DNA from: an uncultured Lachnospiraceae bacterium
Lineage (GTDB): Bacteria; Bacillota; Clostridia; Lachnospirales; Lachnospiraceae
NCBI GenBank assembly: GCA_948665105.1
Contig: CAPNGW010000029.1
Location: forward strand, 1-14,040
DNA length: 14,040 nucleotides
Direction of reading: 5' to 3'
The notes under the pieces were generated by a model. That model did not search any database. It worked only from the letters and a program-made list of their open reading frames with translations, and was not told the DNA's origin. A program made the translations under genes and the position numbers. Positions 1 to 5,938 of the stretch are shown piece after piece (positions within the stretch are counted from its first letter, which is position 1; each line of letters starts with the position of its first letter).

Positions 1-775
1 GGTTATCTTAGGCTCCGGGGATATCGGCCTTATCATGGCCAGACGGATGACGCTGGAGGGGGCAAAGGTCAAGGTGGTGGCGGAGCTTTTGCCTTACTCT
101 GGTGGACTGAAACGGAACATTGTGCAATGCCTTGACGATTACGGGATTCCCCTGAAGCTAAGCCACACCGTGGTGGAAATCCGGGGGAAGGAGCGCATCA
201 CAGGGGTCACCCTGGCAGAGGTGGACAGTACAGGAAAGCCCATCCCGGGAACGGAAGAAGAATATGACTGCGATACATTACTTCTTTCCGTGGGACTGAT
301 TCCTGAAAACGAGCTTTCCTCCGGAATGGGTGTTGCCCTAAATCCGGTAACCGCCGGCCCGCGGGTAAACGAAAGCTTAGAGACAAGCATTGAAGGGGTA
401 TTTGCCTGCGGCAATGTACTGCACGTACACGATTTGGTGGACTTTGTATCTCAGGAGGCGGAGGCCGCCGGCCGGAATGCGGCGGGATATGTGAAGCACA
501 ATATCGTGACTCTGCTGCCGGCCCAGGGAGTTCGCTACACCGTACCTGAGACCATCCGGCCCGGTTATATGCCGGATAAGCTCACGGTACGATTTCGCTC
601 CGATAAGGTGTATAAAAGCTGCTACATCAACATATACTTTGAAGAAGAGAAAATTCTTCACCGAAAACGTTCCATCGTCACGCCTGGCGAGATGGAAGAG
701 GTAGTTCTGACAAAGGAACAGCTTCTGAAGTACCCGGACCTGAAAACCATAACCCTGATGGTAGAGGAGGTATAG
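1..775 (+). CDS. FAD/NAD(P)-dependent oxidoreductase, C-terminal part
   Basis: The gene is cut by the left edge; its reading frame is open from base 2, before the first internal ATG at 35. The visible part begins with a Rossmann dinucleotide-binding loop, VILGSGDIGL, continues with the NAD(P)-binding half, and ends with the second FAD-binding signature G-V-F-A-C-G-N at about bases 395-417 followed by the usual VSQEAEAAGRNAA helix. This is the layout of pyridine-nucleotide-disulfide oxidoreductases. About 100 residues follow the FAD motif and are less recognisable. The downstream DUF1667 gene begins two bases after the stop, so the two are co-transcribed. In Clostridia this pair normally accompanies a GlpA-like glycerol-3-phosphate dehydrogenase, so a role in glycerol-3-phosphate oxidation is inferred. 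The missing N-terminal part should hold the first FAD-binding motif. The family is confident; the substrate is not. Confidence 0.88.
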   Translation, partial: VILGSGDIGLIMARRMTLEGAKVKVVAELLPYSGGLKRNIVQCLDDYGIPLKLSHTVVEIRGKERITGVTLAEVDSTGKPIPGTEEEYDCDTLLLSVGLIPENELSSGMGVALNPVTAGPRVNESLETSIEGVFACGNVLHVHDLVDFVSQEAEAAGRNAAGYVKHNIVTLLPAQGVRYTVPETIRPGYMPDKLTVRFRSDKVYKSCYINIYFEEEKILHRKRSIVTPGEMEEVVLTKEQLLKYPDLKTITLMVEEV

Positions 776-777
776 CG

Positions 778-1218
778 ATGGAAGAAAAAACACAGGTTAT
801 GCTGCAAAGTCCAAAGCCAGATGAGCCGGAGACGGAAGCACGGACACTGACTTGTATCGGCTGTCCCATGGGCTGCTCCCTTACAGTGGAGCTATCCGGC
901 AGGCATGTCACCCGTATCACAGGCAGCACCTGCAAACGCGGCGACGATTACGCCAGAAAAGAAGTGACCAACCCCACCAGAATTATTACATCCACCGTTC
1001 CTGTCACCGGAGGCACGGCAAAAATGGTATCTGTGAAGACAAAAACCGATGTCCCCAAAGAAAAAACGGTCGCCTGCATGAAGGCCCTGAAGGGACTGAG
1101 AGTGGCTGCTCCGGTTCATCCGGGGGACGTTCTTCTCCCTGATGTGGCCGGCACAGGCGTGGACATAATCGCCACCGGAGAAATTGTTCCTATTCACGGT
1201 CTGGGAAACCGTGAATAG
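778..1218 (+). CDS. DUF1667 domain protein
   Basis: A 146-residue protein with an N-terminal cysteine cluster, C-I-G-C-P-M-G-C (residues 27-34), and a further Cys near residue 52. The middle carries the NPTRIITSTV segment typical of DUF1667, and the end carries the ATGEI block typical of the family. The cysteines suggest an iron-sulphur or other metal site; this is inferred, as the family has no settled biochemical role. It starts two bases after the oxidoreductase stop with an AGAGGAGG ribosome binding site at 763-770, seven bases before the ATG. DUF1667 proteins are usually the small last member of glycerol-3-phosphate-dehydrogenase-like operons, and an electron-transfer or accessory role for the upstream oxidoreductase is plausible. 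The last codons and the stop lie in a long perfect hairpin (1182-1226). Confidence 0.88.
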   Translation: MEEKTQVMLQSPKPDEPETEARTLTCIGCPMGCSLTVELSGRHVTRITGSTCKRGDDYARKEVTNPTRIITSTVPVTGGTAKMVSVKTKTDVPKEKTVACMKALKGLRVAAPVHPGDVLLPDVAGTGVDIIATGEIVPIHGLGNRE

Positions 1219-1226
1219 GAACGATT
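1182..1226 (+). other. Long hairpin spanning the DUF1667 stop codon
   Basis: A perfect 15-base inverted repeat: 1186-1200 (GTTCCTATTCACGGT) pairs with 1208-1222 around a 7-base loop. Four more pairs, one of them G-T, extend it to 1182-1226. The stop codon TAG at 1216-1218 is inside the right arm. No T-run follows, so it is not a standard intrinsic terminator. It may act as a 3' mRNA stabiliser or processing site, or as a factor-dependent terminator. Confidence 0.6.
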
Positions 1227-1227
1227 C

Positions 1228-1337
1228 GGGGCGGCATTCCGAATTTTGCTACGCAAAAGCCACCCCTCACTCCTGTATCATGTTCTCACGGAATACGCAG
1301 CCAGTGCGTATTCCTGACTCGTGAAAAGTAACGAGAA
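1228..1337 (+). repeat. Cluster of further hairpins, intergenic palindromic element
   Basis: Two more foldable units follow the stop-codon hairpin. The first (1228-1266) pairs GGGGCGGC with GCCACCCC (one mismatch) around an inner TTTTGC/GCAAAA stem with loop TAC. The second has a perfect 10-base stem, GGAATACGCA (1290-1299) with TGCGTATTCC (1305-1314), loop GCCAG. This is flanked by a CTCGT/ACGAG stem at 1318-1335 and an outer TTCTC (1282-1286)/GAGAA (1333-1337) match. No ORF is credible here. Dense, compensated stems of this kind are typical of dispersed intergenic repeats or structured 3' ends; which one applies here cannot be told from a single copy. Confidence 0.5.
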
Positions 1338-1365
1338 ATTCATAAAATAAATTTAAGAAAAACCC

Positions 1366-1394
1366 TTGCCAAGGAGCCGTGAGTGTGGTATTAT
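1366..1394 (+). promoter_or_regulatory. Sigma-A-type promoter of the tRNA operon
   Basis: TTGCCA (1366-1371) and TATTAT (1389-1394) are separated by exactly 17 bases, giving a start point near 1401, about 34 bases upstream of tRNA-Glu. A small AACGG/CCGTT inverted repeat lies at 1399-1411, at the expected transcript start. Confidence 0.75.
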
Positions 1395-1434
1395 ATAAAA
1401 CGGTCACCGTTGAAAGAAGTTGGCCAACACGTCC

Positions 1435-1506
1435 GGCTCCTTGGTCAAGCGGTTAAGACATCGCCCTTTCACGGCGGTAACACGGGTTCGATTCCCGTAG
1501 GAGTCA
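1435..1506 (+). tRNA. tRNA-Glu (anticodon UUC)
   Basis: A full cloverleaf can be drawn. The acceptor stem GGCTCCT pairs with AGGAGTC (one G-T), the D-arm contains GGTCAAGCGGTTAAGAC, and the anticodon stem CGCC/GGCG encloses loop CTTTCAC, giving anticodon TTC. The T-arm is CGGGTTCGATTCCCG, and the discriminator base is A (1506). CCA is not encoded (CTA follows), so the 3' CCA must be added by nucleotidyltransferase. Confidence 0.96.
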
Positions 1507-1532
1507 CTAAGTACCTTTGGTGCTCACAATAT

Positions 1533-1603
1533 GGCGACATAGCCAAGTGGTAAGGCATGGGTCTGCAACACCCTGATCACCAGTTCAAATCTGGTTGTCG
1601 CCT
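1533..1603 (+). tRNA. tRNA-Cys (anticodon GCA)
   Basis: The acceptor stem GGCGACA pairs with TGTCGCC, the D-arm is GCCAAGTGGTAAGGC, and the anticodon stem GGGT/ACCC encloses loop CTGCAAC, giving anticodon GCA. The T-arm is CCAGTTCAAATCTGG and the discriminator base is T (1603). CCA is not encoded. It lies 26 bases after tRNA-Glu and shares its promoter and terminator. Confidence 0.96.
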
Positions 1604-1608
1604 CTTTT

Positions 1609-1637
1609 AAGAATCATCTTCGGATGGTTCTTTTTTT
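1609..1637 (+). terminator. Intrinsic terminator of the tRNA operon
   Basis: AAGAATCATC (1609-1618) pairs with GATGGTTCTT (1623-1632), with one G-T pair, around a stable TTCG tetraloop. A run of seven T follows directly (1631-1637). This isolates the tRNA transcript from the downstream GH16 gene. Confidence 0.92.
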
Positions 1638-1701
1638 GTGTTGAGCCTCGCACATAATAAATTCCCGCTGTCGCAAAAACATGAAAAAATTTTAAGAGAC
1701 A

Positions 1702-1769
1702 AATCGAAAAAAATGTTCATATTTCTAAAAATGTTGTTATTTTACCATGGACAAAAAGGATTATATAAT
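1702..1769 (+). promoter_or_regulatory. GH16 gene promoter with candidate response-regulator site
   Basis: TTTACC (1741-1746) and a perfect TATAAT (1764-1769) are spaced 17 bases apart, so transcription should begin near 1776 with a ~50-base leader. Just upstream are two direct repeats with an 18-base offset, AAAAATGTTCATATT (1709-1723) and AAAAATGTTGTTATT (1727-1741), 13 of 15 bases identical; the second touches the -35. Tandem half-sites next to a poor -35 are the usual arrangement for activation by AraC-type regulators. The block TTCTAAAAA (1723-1731) recurs upstream of the binding-protein gene at the same distance from its -10 box. The promoter is well supported; the operator role is inferred. 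Confidence 0.65.
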
Positions 1770-1825
1770 ATATATGAGACAATAGATTCAACCGTGATAA
1801 AAAGTGGAAGGAGGAACAGGAAACA

Positions 1826-4800
1826 GTGAAAATGAGAATCAAAAGAATCATGGCTGGCTGCTTAAGCGTTGCCGTCACATTGTCTTTGCTCTTGGGAGGT
1901 ACAGACGCTTTCAAGGTAAATGCGGCGGAGAATGAAGCAGGAAGCTACAGTAATGCGGGAACCATGAATATTGTATCCCGCCGGGTGACGAAGCCGGAGC
2001 TCTATGGGAATGTGCCGGAGGCACAAAAAAGCGTCAGTAACGAGAATCCCGTGGCAGTTGTGAATGAGTCACTAAATGTAAACATCAGTGGGAGCGATAT
2101 TATCGACTACATCCGTTTTGCAGGAGCGTCAGAGGCTCCCGCCCAGCGCAAAGAGGATGCCGGGGAAGAAGCGATTAGCTTCCATTCTGTGCAAAGAGCT
2201 GTGGCTGGTGTATCTGACTGGACAAACCTGCCTGTCAGTATAGAAGGCGGCGCGTCCACTGTTACAGCCACCAATTTTCAGGGCGAGGGGGCTACACTGA
2301 CATTCACCGTTCCCACAGTGGCAGGTGAAACCAGAGCCTTGACAATTTACGCGGGAGGGCATCCCAATACAGGAACGATTACCGCTTCCGCCACAATGGG
2401 ACAAGAGACAATTGCAGTGGTGGCGGGCAGTAAAACGGCTGCAAGCTACGCATTTACGCCTAACAGCTCTCAGGTCACCGAGTATACCTTGAATTACACA
2501 GGTACAGGCCAGGAGCTGGTGGTGACCTTAAGGTTAACCGGCACAGGAAATGTGCCATGGGCAGGCATTTCAGTGGCGGCTGCAGTGCTTCGTGATACAG
2601 GAAGCGATGTGCCGGAGGTCACCGAGGCTGAAATGACTGTGGTAGAAAAGGTGGTCAGCAAAAGCTCACTTTACAGCAATGTACCAGAGATTCAGAAGAC
2701 TGTGAGTGAGAACAATCCGGTGGCGGTGGAGAACAGAAATATTAGCTTGGATTTCACCAGGGCTGATGTAATAGATTATCTGCGCTTTACCGGTACACAG
2801 ACACCTGAAAGAAAAAGTAATGTAACAGGTGAAACGCTGGCTTTTACCTCCTCCCAGAAAGGATTCTCCGCAATCTCTGATTGGAGTAATCTGGAAATCA
2901 CCTGTGAGGACGGAAGATTAACCACTTCTGCCACAAACTTCCAGGGGGAAGGCGCCACCGTCAACTTTACCGTACCAACTGTGGCAGGCCAGGAGCGTAT
3001 TCTGGATATCTATGCAGGAGGCCATCCCAATACTGGCACCTATACGGCTGTGGCGGCCTTGGGTGAGACTACAATACCTGTCACTGCAGGAGGGGTTGTC
3101 ACAGAAAGCTATGCTTATACACCTGGAAGCTCCCAGATTGTCCATTATCAGGTAAACTATACCGGTACAGGGGAGGAGCTTACCGTAAGCATTTCCCTGG
3201 CAGGTACAGGAGGCGTCAACTGGGCGGGCATTGGTGTGGCAGCTGTGGTACTCAGGCAGGATATTTCCATTATTAGTCCTCAAAAAGGAAGCTTTAATAA
3301 GTGCACATCTGATGTGGAATACCGGGATTTGGAAACCAGACTTTCTCCGGTAGAAAATGTAAGCTTTGAGGCGCTGCTTCTGGGCGGTGAGGTACTTTCC
3401 ACGGAGCATTATACATATGACGACAGCACTTCTGTTCTGACTTTAAAGGCATCCTATCTGAAGACCTTGGCCACAGGAAGCCATGAATTCATGGTTCAGT
3501 TGAGTGATGGAGATACCTTAAGCTACACTGTGGACATTTCGGATGCAGGCGATGTTCCCAGGCCCTACGTGAAGGACACGGGCAGCCTTTCCAATTCAAA
3601 TTTGAATGACTGGACCTTGTGGTACCAGGACGAGTTTGAGGACGACCTGGATGACTGGTGGGAGCCCTCATATCTGAAGTGGTGGAATTATAGCTCTGAG
3701 AGCAATGAAAATTATAATACAATAGAATATTCTGAGTCTGCCGGCTCTAATGTATTGAAACAGTTTACTACTGATTCTATGCGCGCAGACAGTATTGTGA
3801 CCCGCCGGGACAACTTCCGGAATCCGGGAATTACCCTGGGAGTTCGTGACCTCATTCACAATTACGGAGCAAAGAATCTGACAAATTACCAGCATATGGC
3901 CACGGATGACCGGGGTGCCACTGCCTATGGATATTTTGAGATCAGAGCCAAGATTACCGGAGGCACTACGGCAAAGACCCAGTCCGGTTCCTCCGCCTGG
4001 TGGTTTACCGGCTTCCAGGATGCCCCCTGGCAGACGGTTGAGGTGGACATGGTAGAGTATGGGTATGGCGTCAGCGAAGCTAATTTGAATGCACACTTTG
4101 CCAGCCCCTTGCATCGATGGAGAGACCCATTTGTCTATGAAAATAACAGTACCTGGAACTCCACCGATAAGACATTGGATGTTCCAAAACCGGCGGATGA
4201 TTACCATGTGTATGGATATGAATGGACCCCGGACGGCATGAACGGATATTTTGACGGCGTATTGGTATGGAGCAAGAAAATGAGCGTCAACTACCGTATG
4301 CTTATGTGGATTAGTCTGAACTCACATGCCTATAACACTTATACCACAGATGCCAAGGCCCACTATATTGACTATGTGCGTATATGGAAAACGGCAGAGC
4401 TTCAGGAGCTGGAGAAGCAGCTGGTAACAAAGAACATTACACAGAAGCAGGCTCCTCTGGAGGGCAATGTGGCAACGCTGGCTTATGCCGGAGCCAATGG
4501 TGTGCGCTCCAGCCATTATCAGACTTACGATACCGGCTATATCAATGACGGAGATATAAGCACCTCCTACCGGGCAATGACAGCAGCAGAAAGAGCCCAG
4601 GCCTCCTATCCGGTAACACCATATAACAGTGATGAGCATTACCTGTATCTGGATTGGGTGGAATACACTCAGGAGGAGATTTCTGCAGCGTCTGATGAGC
4701 GGGAGACCATCACGGATTTAAATGGAGAGAGCTATGTTCTGGCCAGTGAGAAGGAAATTCGTTCCGCAAAAACCGTTTCTGCTGTGGAAATAGTGGTCAA

Positions 4801-5728
4801 TAAGAATGTCACCACAAAGAAAATTAATTCCAAAAAGAGCAATAATGCTACAGCTGATTTTGTGTATGATGAGAAGACAGAGACTGCAAATCTATTCCCC
4901 TATGAGTATGATATTGAATATTCTGAGGATGGATACAATGGCTGGACACCCATTGCAACCGGTGTGAAGGCTCAATGGAGCTTTGATGAGGCGGGTATTG
5001 CTTCCTTCGTCACCAATGTTATCCCTGCAGAAGGCGTGAACCACATACGCATTCATGTGAAGAGCGTGTGGAATAGTAATACCAATCAGGTGGAGACCAC
5101 GGAAAATGGCTTCTATGTAGCAGAAATCAGAGTATATGAGACGTCAAAAGATGCGGCCACCGCTTCCGCGGGCAGCTACAGCTATAACCATGCCGTCTAT
5201 GCAGAGAAGTCTGTCACTGACGAAAATGGAAATGCCGGCAGCGAGGATATCAACTTCCCGGTGGGCGATGTGGCTGACGGCGTTTATGTCAACGAGTTCA
5301 GAAGCTCCGGTGACGGGGTCAGACTTGCCACTAATCCAAACCGGGTAGACACCTCGGTGGAGAATGTGCCGGATTATCCCCAGTACATCAACTTCAAGTG
5401 GGACGATGCGCGTACCATTGACAGCTTTGGCTTTACCATCGGCTATGCCGCCTCTGCTCCTACCTCCTTTGAGCTTCAGGTGCTAAAGCAGGATGGTACA
5501 TGGAAGACCGTGGTGACAGCCAATGAGACCTGGAGCAGTGACTTTGAGAGGAAGCTATATACATTTGAAGCTGAAACAGCCAGGCAGGTACGTGTTGCAA
5601 TTTTTGCAGCCAACAAGGGACCTAAGCTTGAGTATAACGGTGGAATTGAAGGTAATGGAAGTCGCATAGTGCGTATTGCCGGCGGATATTACTCAATTGC
5701 TGAAATTGAGTTAAACGAGACAAGATAA
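1826..5728 (+). CDS. Secreted modular glycoside hydrolase family 16 protein
   Basis: A 1300-residue exported protein. Residues 1-34 form a signal peptide: basic start, hydrophobic core around 13-24, likely cleavage after VNAA. Two tandem ~200-residue beta-rich units follow (52-256 and 275-477). Next is an X2-like Ig module (about 479-573) with the SYLKTLATGSHEF signature. The GH16 catalytic domain covers about 595-856: DEFED near 602, YFEIRAKI near 703, active site E739-V-D741-M-V-E744 (nucleophile, helper Asp, acid/base), and YGYEWTPDG near 797. Two discoidin/CBM32-like carbohydrate-binding regions follow (about 880-1106 and 1120-1300). All expected catalytic acids are present, but the domain is divergent from laminarinases and lichenases, so the substrate is unassigned. 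No LPXTG or S-layer anchor is seen, so it may be released or held by its binding modules. The GTG start is chosen because AAGGAGG (1808-1814) lies 11 bases before it; the ATG at 1832 would be 17 away. It is monocistronic, with its own promoter and terminator. Confidence 0.9.
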   Translation: MKMRIKRIMAGCLSVAVTLSLLLGGTDAFKVNAAENEAGSYSNAGTMNIVSRRVTKPELYGNVPEAQKSVSNENPVAVVNESLNVNISGSDIIDYIRFAGASEAPAQRKEDAGEEAISFHSVQRAVAGVSDWTNLPVSIEGGASTVTATNFQGEGATLTFTVPTVAGETRALTIYAGGHPNTGTITASATMGQETIAVVAGSKTAASYAFTPNSSQVTEYTLNYTGTGQELVVTLRLTGTGNVPWAGISVAAAVLRDTGSDVPEVTEAEMTVVEKVVSKSSLYSNVPEIQKTVSENNPVAVENRNISLDFTRADVIDYLRFTGTQTPERKSNVTGETLAFTSSQKGFSAISDWSNLEITCEDGRLTTSATNFQGEGATVNFTVPTVAGQERILDIYAGGHPNTGTYTAVAALGETTIPVTAGGVVTESYAYTPGSSQIVHYQVNYTGTGEELTVSISLAGTGGVNWAGIGVAAVVLRQDISIISPQKGSFNKCTSDVEYRDLETRLSPVENVSFEALLLGGEVLSTEHYTYDDSTSVLTLKASYLKTLATGSHEFMVQLSDGDTLSYTVDISDAGDVPRPYVKDTGSLSNSNLNDWTLWYQDEFEDDLDDWWEPSYLKWWNYSSESNENYNTIEYSESAGSNVLKQFTTDSMRADSIVTRRDNFRNPGITLGVRDLIHNYGAKNLTNYQHMATDDRGATAYGYFEIRAKITGGTTAKTQSGSSAWWFTGFQDAPWQTVEVDMVEYGYGVSEANLNAHFASPLHRWRDPFVYENNSTWNSTDKTLDVPKPADDYHVYGYEWTPDGMNGYFDGVLVWSKKMSVNYRMLMWISLNSHAYNTYTTDAKAHYIDYVRIWKTAELQELEKQLVTKNITQKQAPLEGNVATLAYAGANGVRSSHYQTYDTGYINDGDISTSYRAMTAAERAQASYPVTPYNSDEHYLYLDWVEYTQEEISAASDERETITDLNGESYVLASEKEIRSAKTVSAVEIVVNKNVTTKKINSKKSNNATADFVYDEKTETANLFPYEYDIEYSEDGYNGWTPIATGVKAQWSFDEAGIASFVTNVIPAEGVNHIRIHVKSVWNSNTNQVETTENGFYVAEIRVYETSKDAATASAGSYSYNHAVYAEKSVTDENGNAGSEDINFPVGDVADGVYVNEFRSSGDGVRLATNPNRVDTSVENVPDYPQYINFKWDDARTIDSFGFTIGYAASAPTSFELQVLKQDGTWKTVVTANETWSSDFERKLYTFEAETARQVRVAIFAANKGPKLEYNGGIEGNGSRIVRIAGGYYSIAEIELNETR
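1979..3256 (+). repeat. Tandem duplication encoding two N-terminal beta-sandwich units
   Basis: The two coding units (about 1979-2593 and 2648-3256) align end to end with an offset of 221-223 codons. Shared blocks include LY-NVPE-QK, N-PVAV, the identical ATNFQGEGAT, TVPTVAG, the identical YAGGHPNTGT, NYTGTG and WAGI-VAA-VLR. The second half of each unit resembles, from memory, beta-sandwich modules common in secreted clostridial and Bacteroidetes carbohydrate-active enzymes. A glycan- or protein-binding role is inferred, and no named family is claimed. Confidence 0.85.
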
Positions 5729-5733
5729 TATTT

Positions 5734-5771
5734 GCAGGTCCAGTAAAAATCATTTGCTGGACCTGCCTTTT
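5734..5771 (+). terminator. Intrinsic terminator after the GH16 gene
   Basis: GCAGGTCCAG (5734-5743) pairs perfectly with CTGGACCTGC (5757-5766). The loop is 13 bases and CTTTT follows. It begins five bases after the TAA stop. The T-tract is short, but the 10-base GC-rich stem makes a terminator the natural reading. Confidence 0.85.
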
Positions 5772-5792
5772 GTCGGCACTTTTTTATGCTTT

Positions 5793-5831
5793 AGATTCGG
5801 GTGTCAGAAGGGGCTTTTCACACCCGAATCT
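5793..5831 (+). other. Long hairpin upstream of the two-component operon
   Basis: AGATTCGGGTGT (5793-5804) pairs perfectly with ACACCCGAATCT (5820-5831). After a single C/C mismatch the stem continues AGAAG/CTTTT (one G-T) to a GGG loop. Its right arm ends at the first base of the proposed -35 box of the next promoter. It could be a second, back-up terminator, or a palindromic operator for the two-component operon. The following sequence (TTCCATAATTTTC) is only moderately T-rich. Confidence 0.5.
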
Positions 5832-5859
5832 TTCCATAATTTTCTTTTTCAGATATAAT
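5831..5859 (+). promoter_or_regulatory. Promoter of the two-component operon
   Basis: TTTCCA (5831-5836), 17 bases, then a perfect TATAAT (5854-5859). The expected transcript start is near 5866, giving a ~70-base leader before the ATG at 5939. The -10 box overlaps an earlier in-frame ATG at 5858, which therefore cannot be the real start. The TTCTAAAAA block of the two other promoters is not found here. Confidence 0.65.
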
Positions 5860-5938
5860 GGATGTAGATTCCCTTAAGAAAGATGGGGGTCATAAGGTAA
5901 TTCACAGAATATATTTTAAGATAAGCCGGGGTATTTGT

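Noticed and set aside
1182..1337. CRISPR array
   Set aside because: The elements are different inverted repeats, not regularly spaced copies of one direct repeat.
1533..1603. tRNA-Cys 3' end as an integration site for the downstream sugar locus
   Set aside because: No integrase gene and no second copy of the tRNA 3' end was noticed in the window, and the base composition of the neighbours looks continuous.
1776..1825. Riboswitch or attenuator in the GH16 leader
   Set aside because: The leader is only about 50 bases, AT-rich, with no terminator-like or conserved aptamer structure.
1638..1829. 63-codon + strand ORF between the tRNA terminator and the GH16 gene
   Set aside because: It lies across the GH16 promoter and ribosome binding site, is AT-rich low-complexity sequence, has no ribosome binding site and resembles no protein.
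3668..4207. 179-codon minus-strand ORF inside the GH16 domain
   Set aside because: The + strand frame here holds conserved GH16 motifs; the minus frame shows no recognisable domain and is a codon-bias shadow.
5858..5938. Upstream in-frame ATG giving a 27-residue N-terminal extension of the response regulator
   Set aside because: The ATG is part of the TATAAT -10 box, has no ribosome binding site, and the receiver domain starts normally at 5939.
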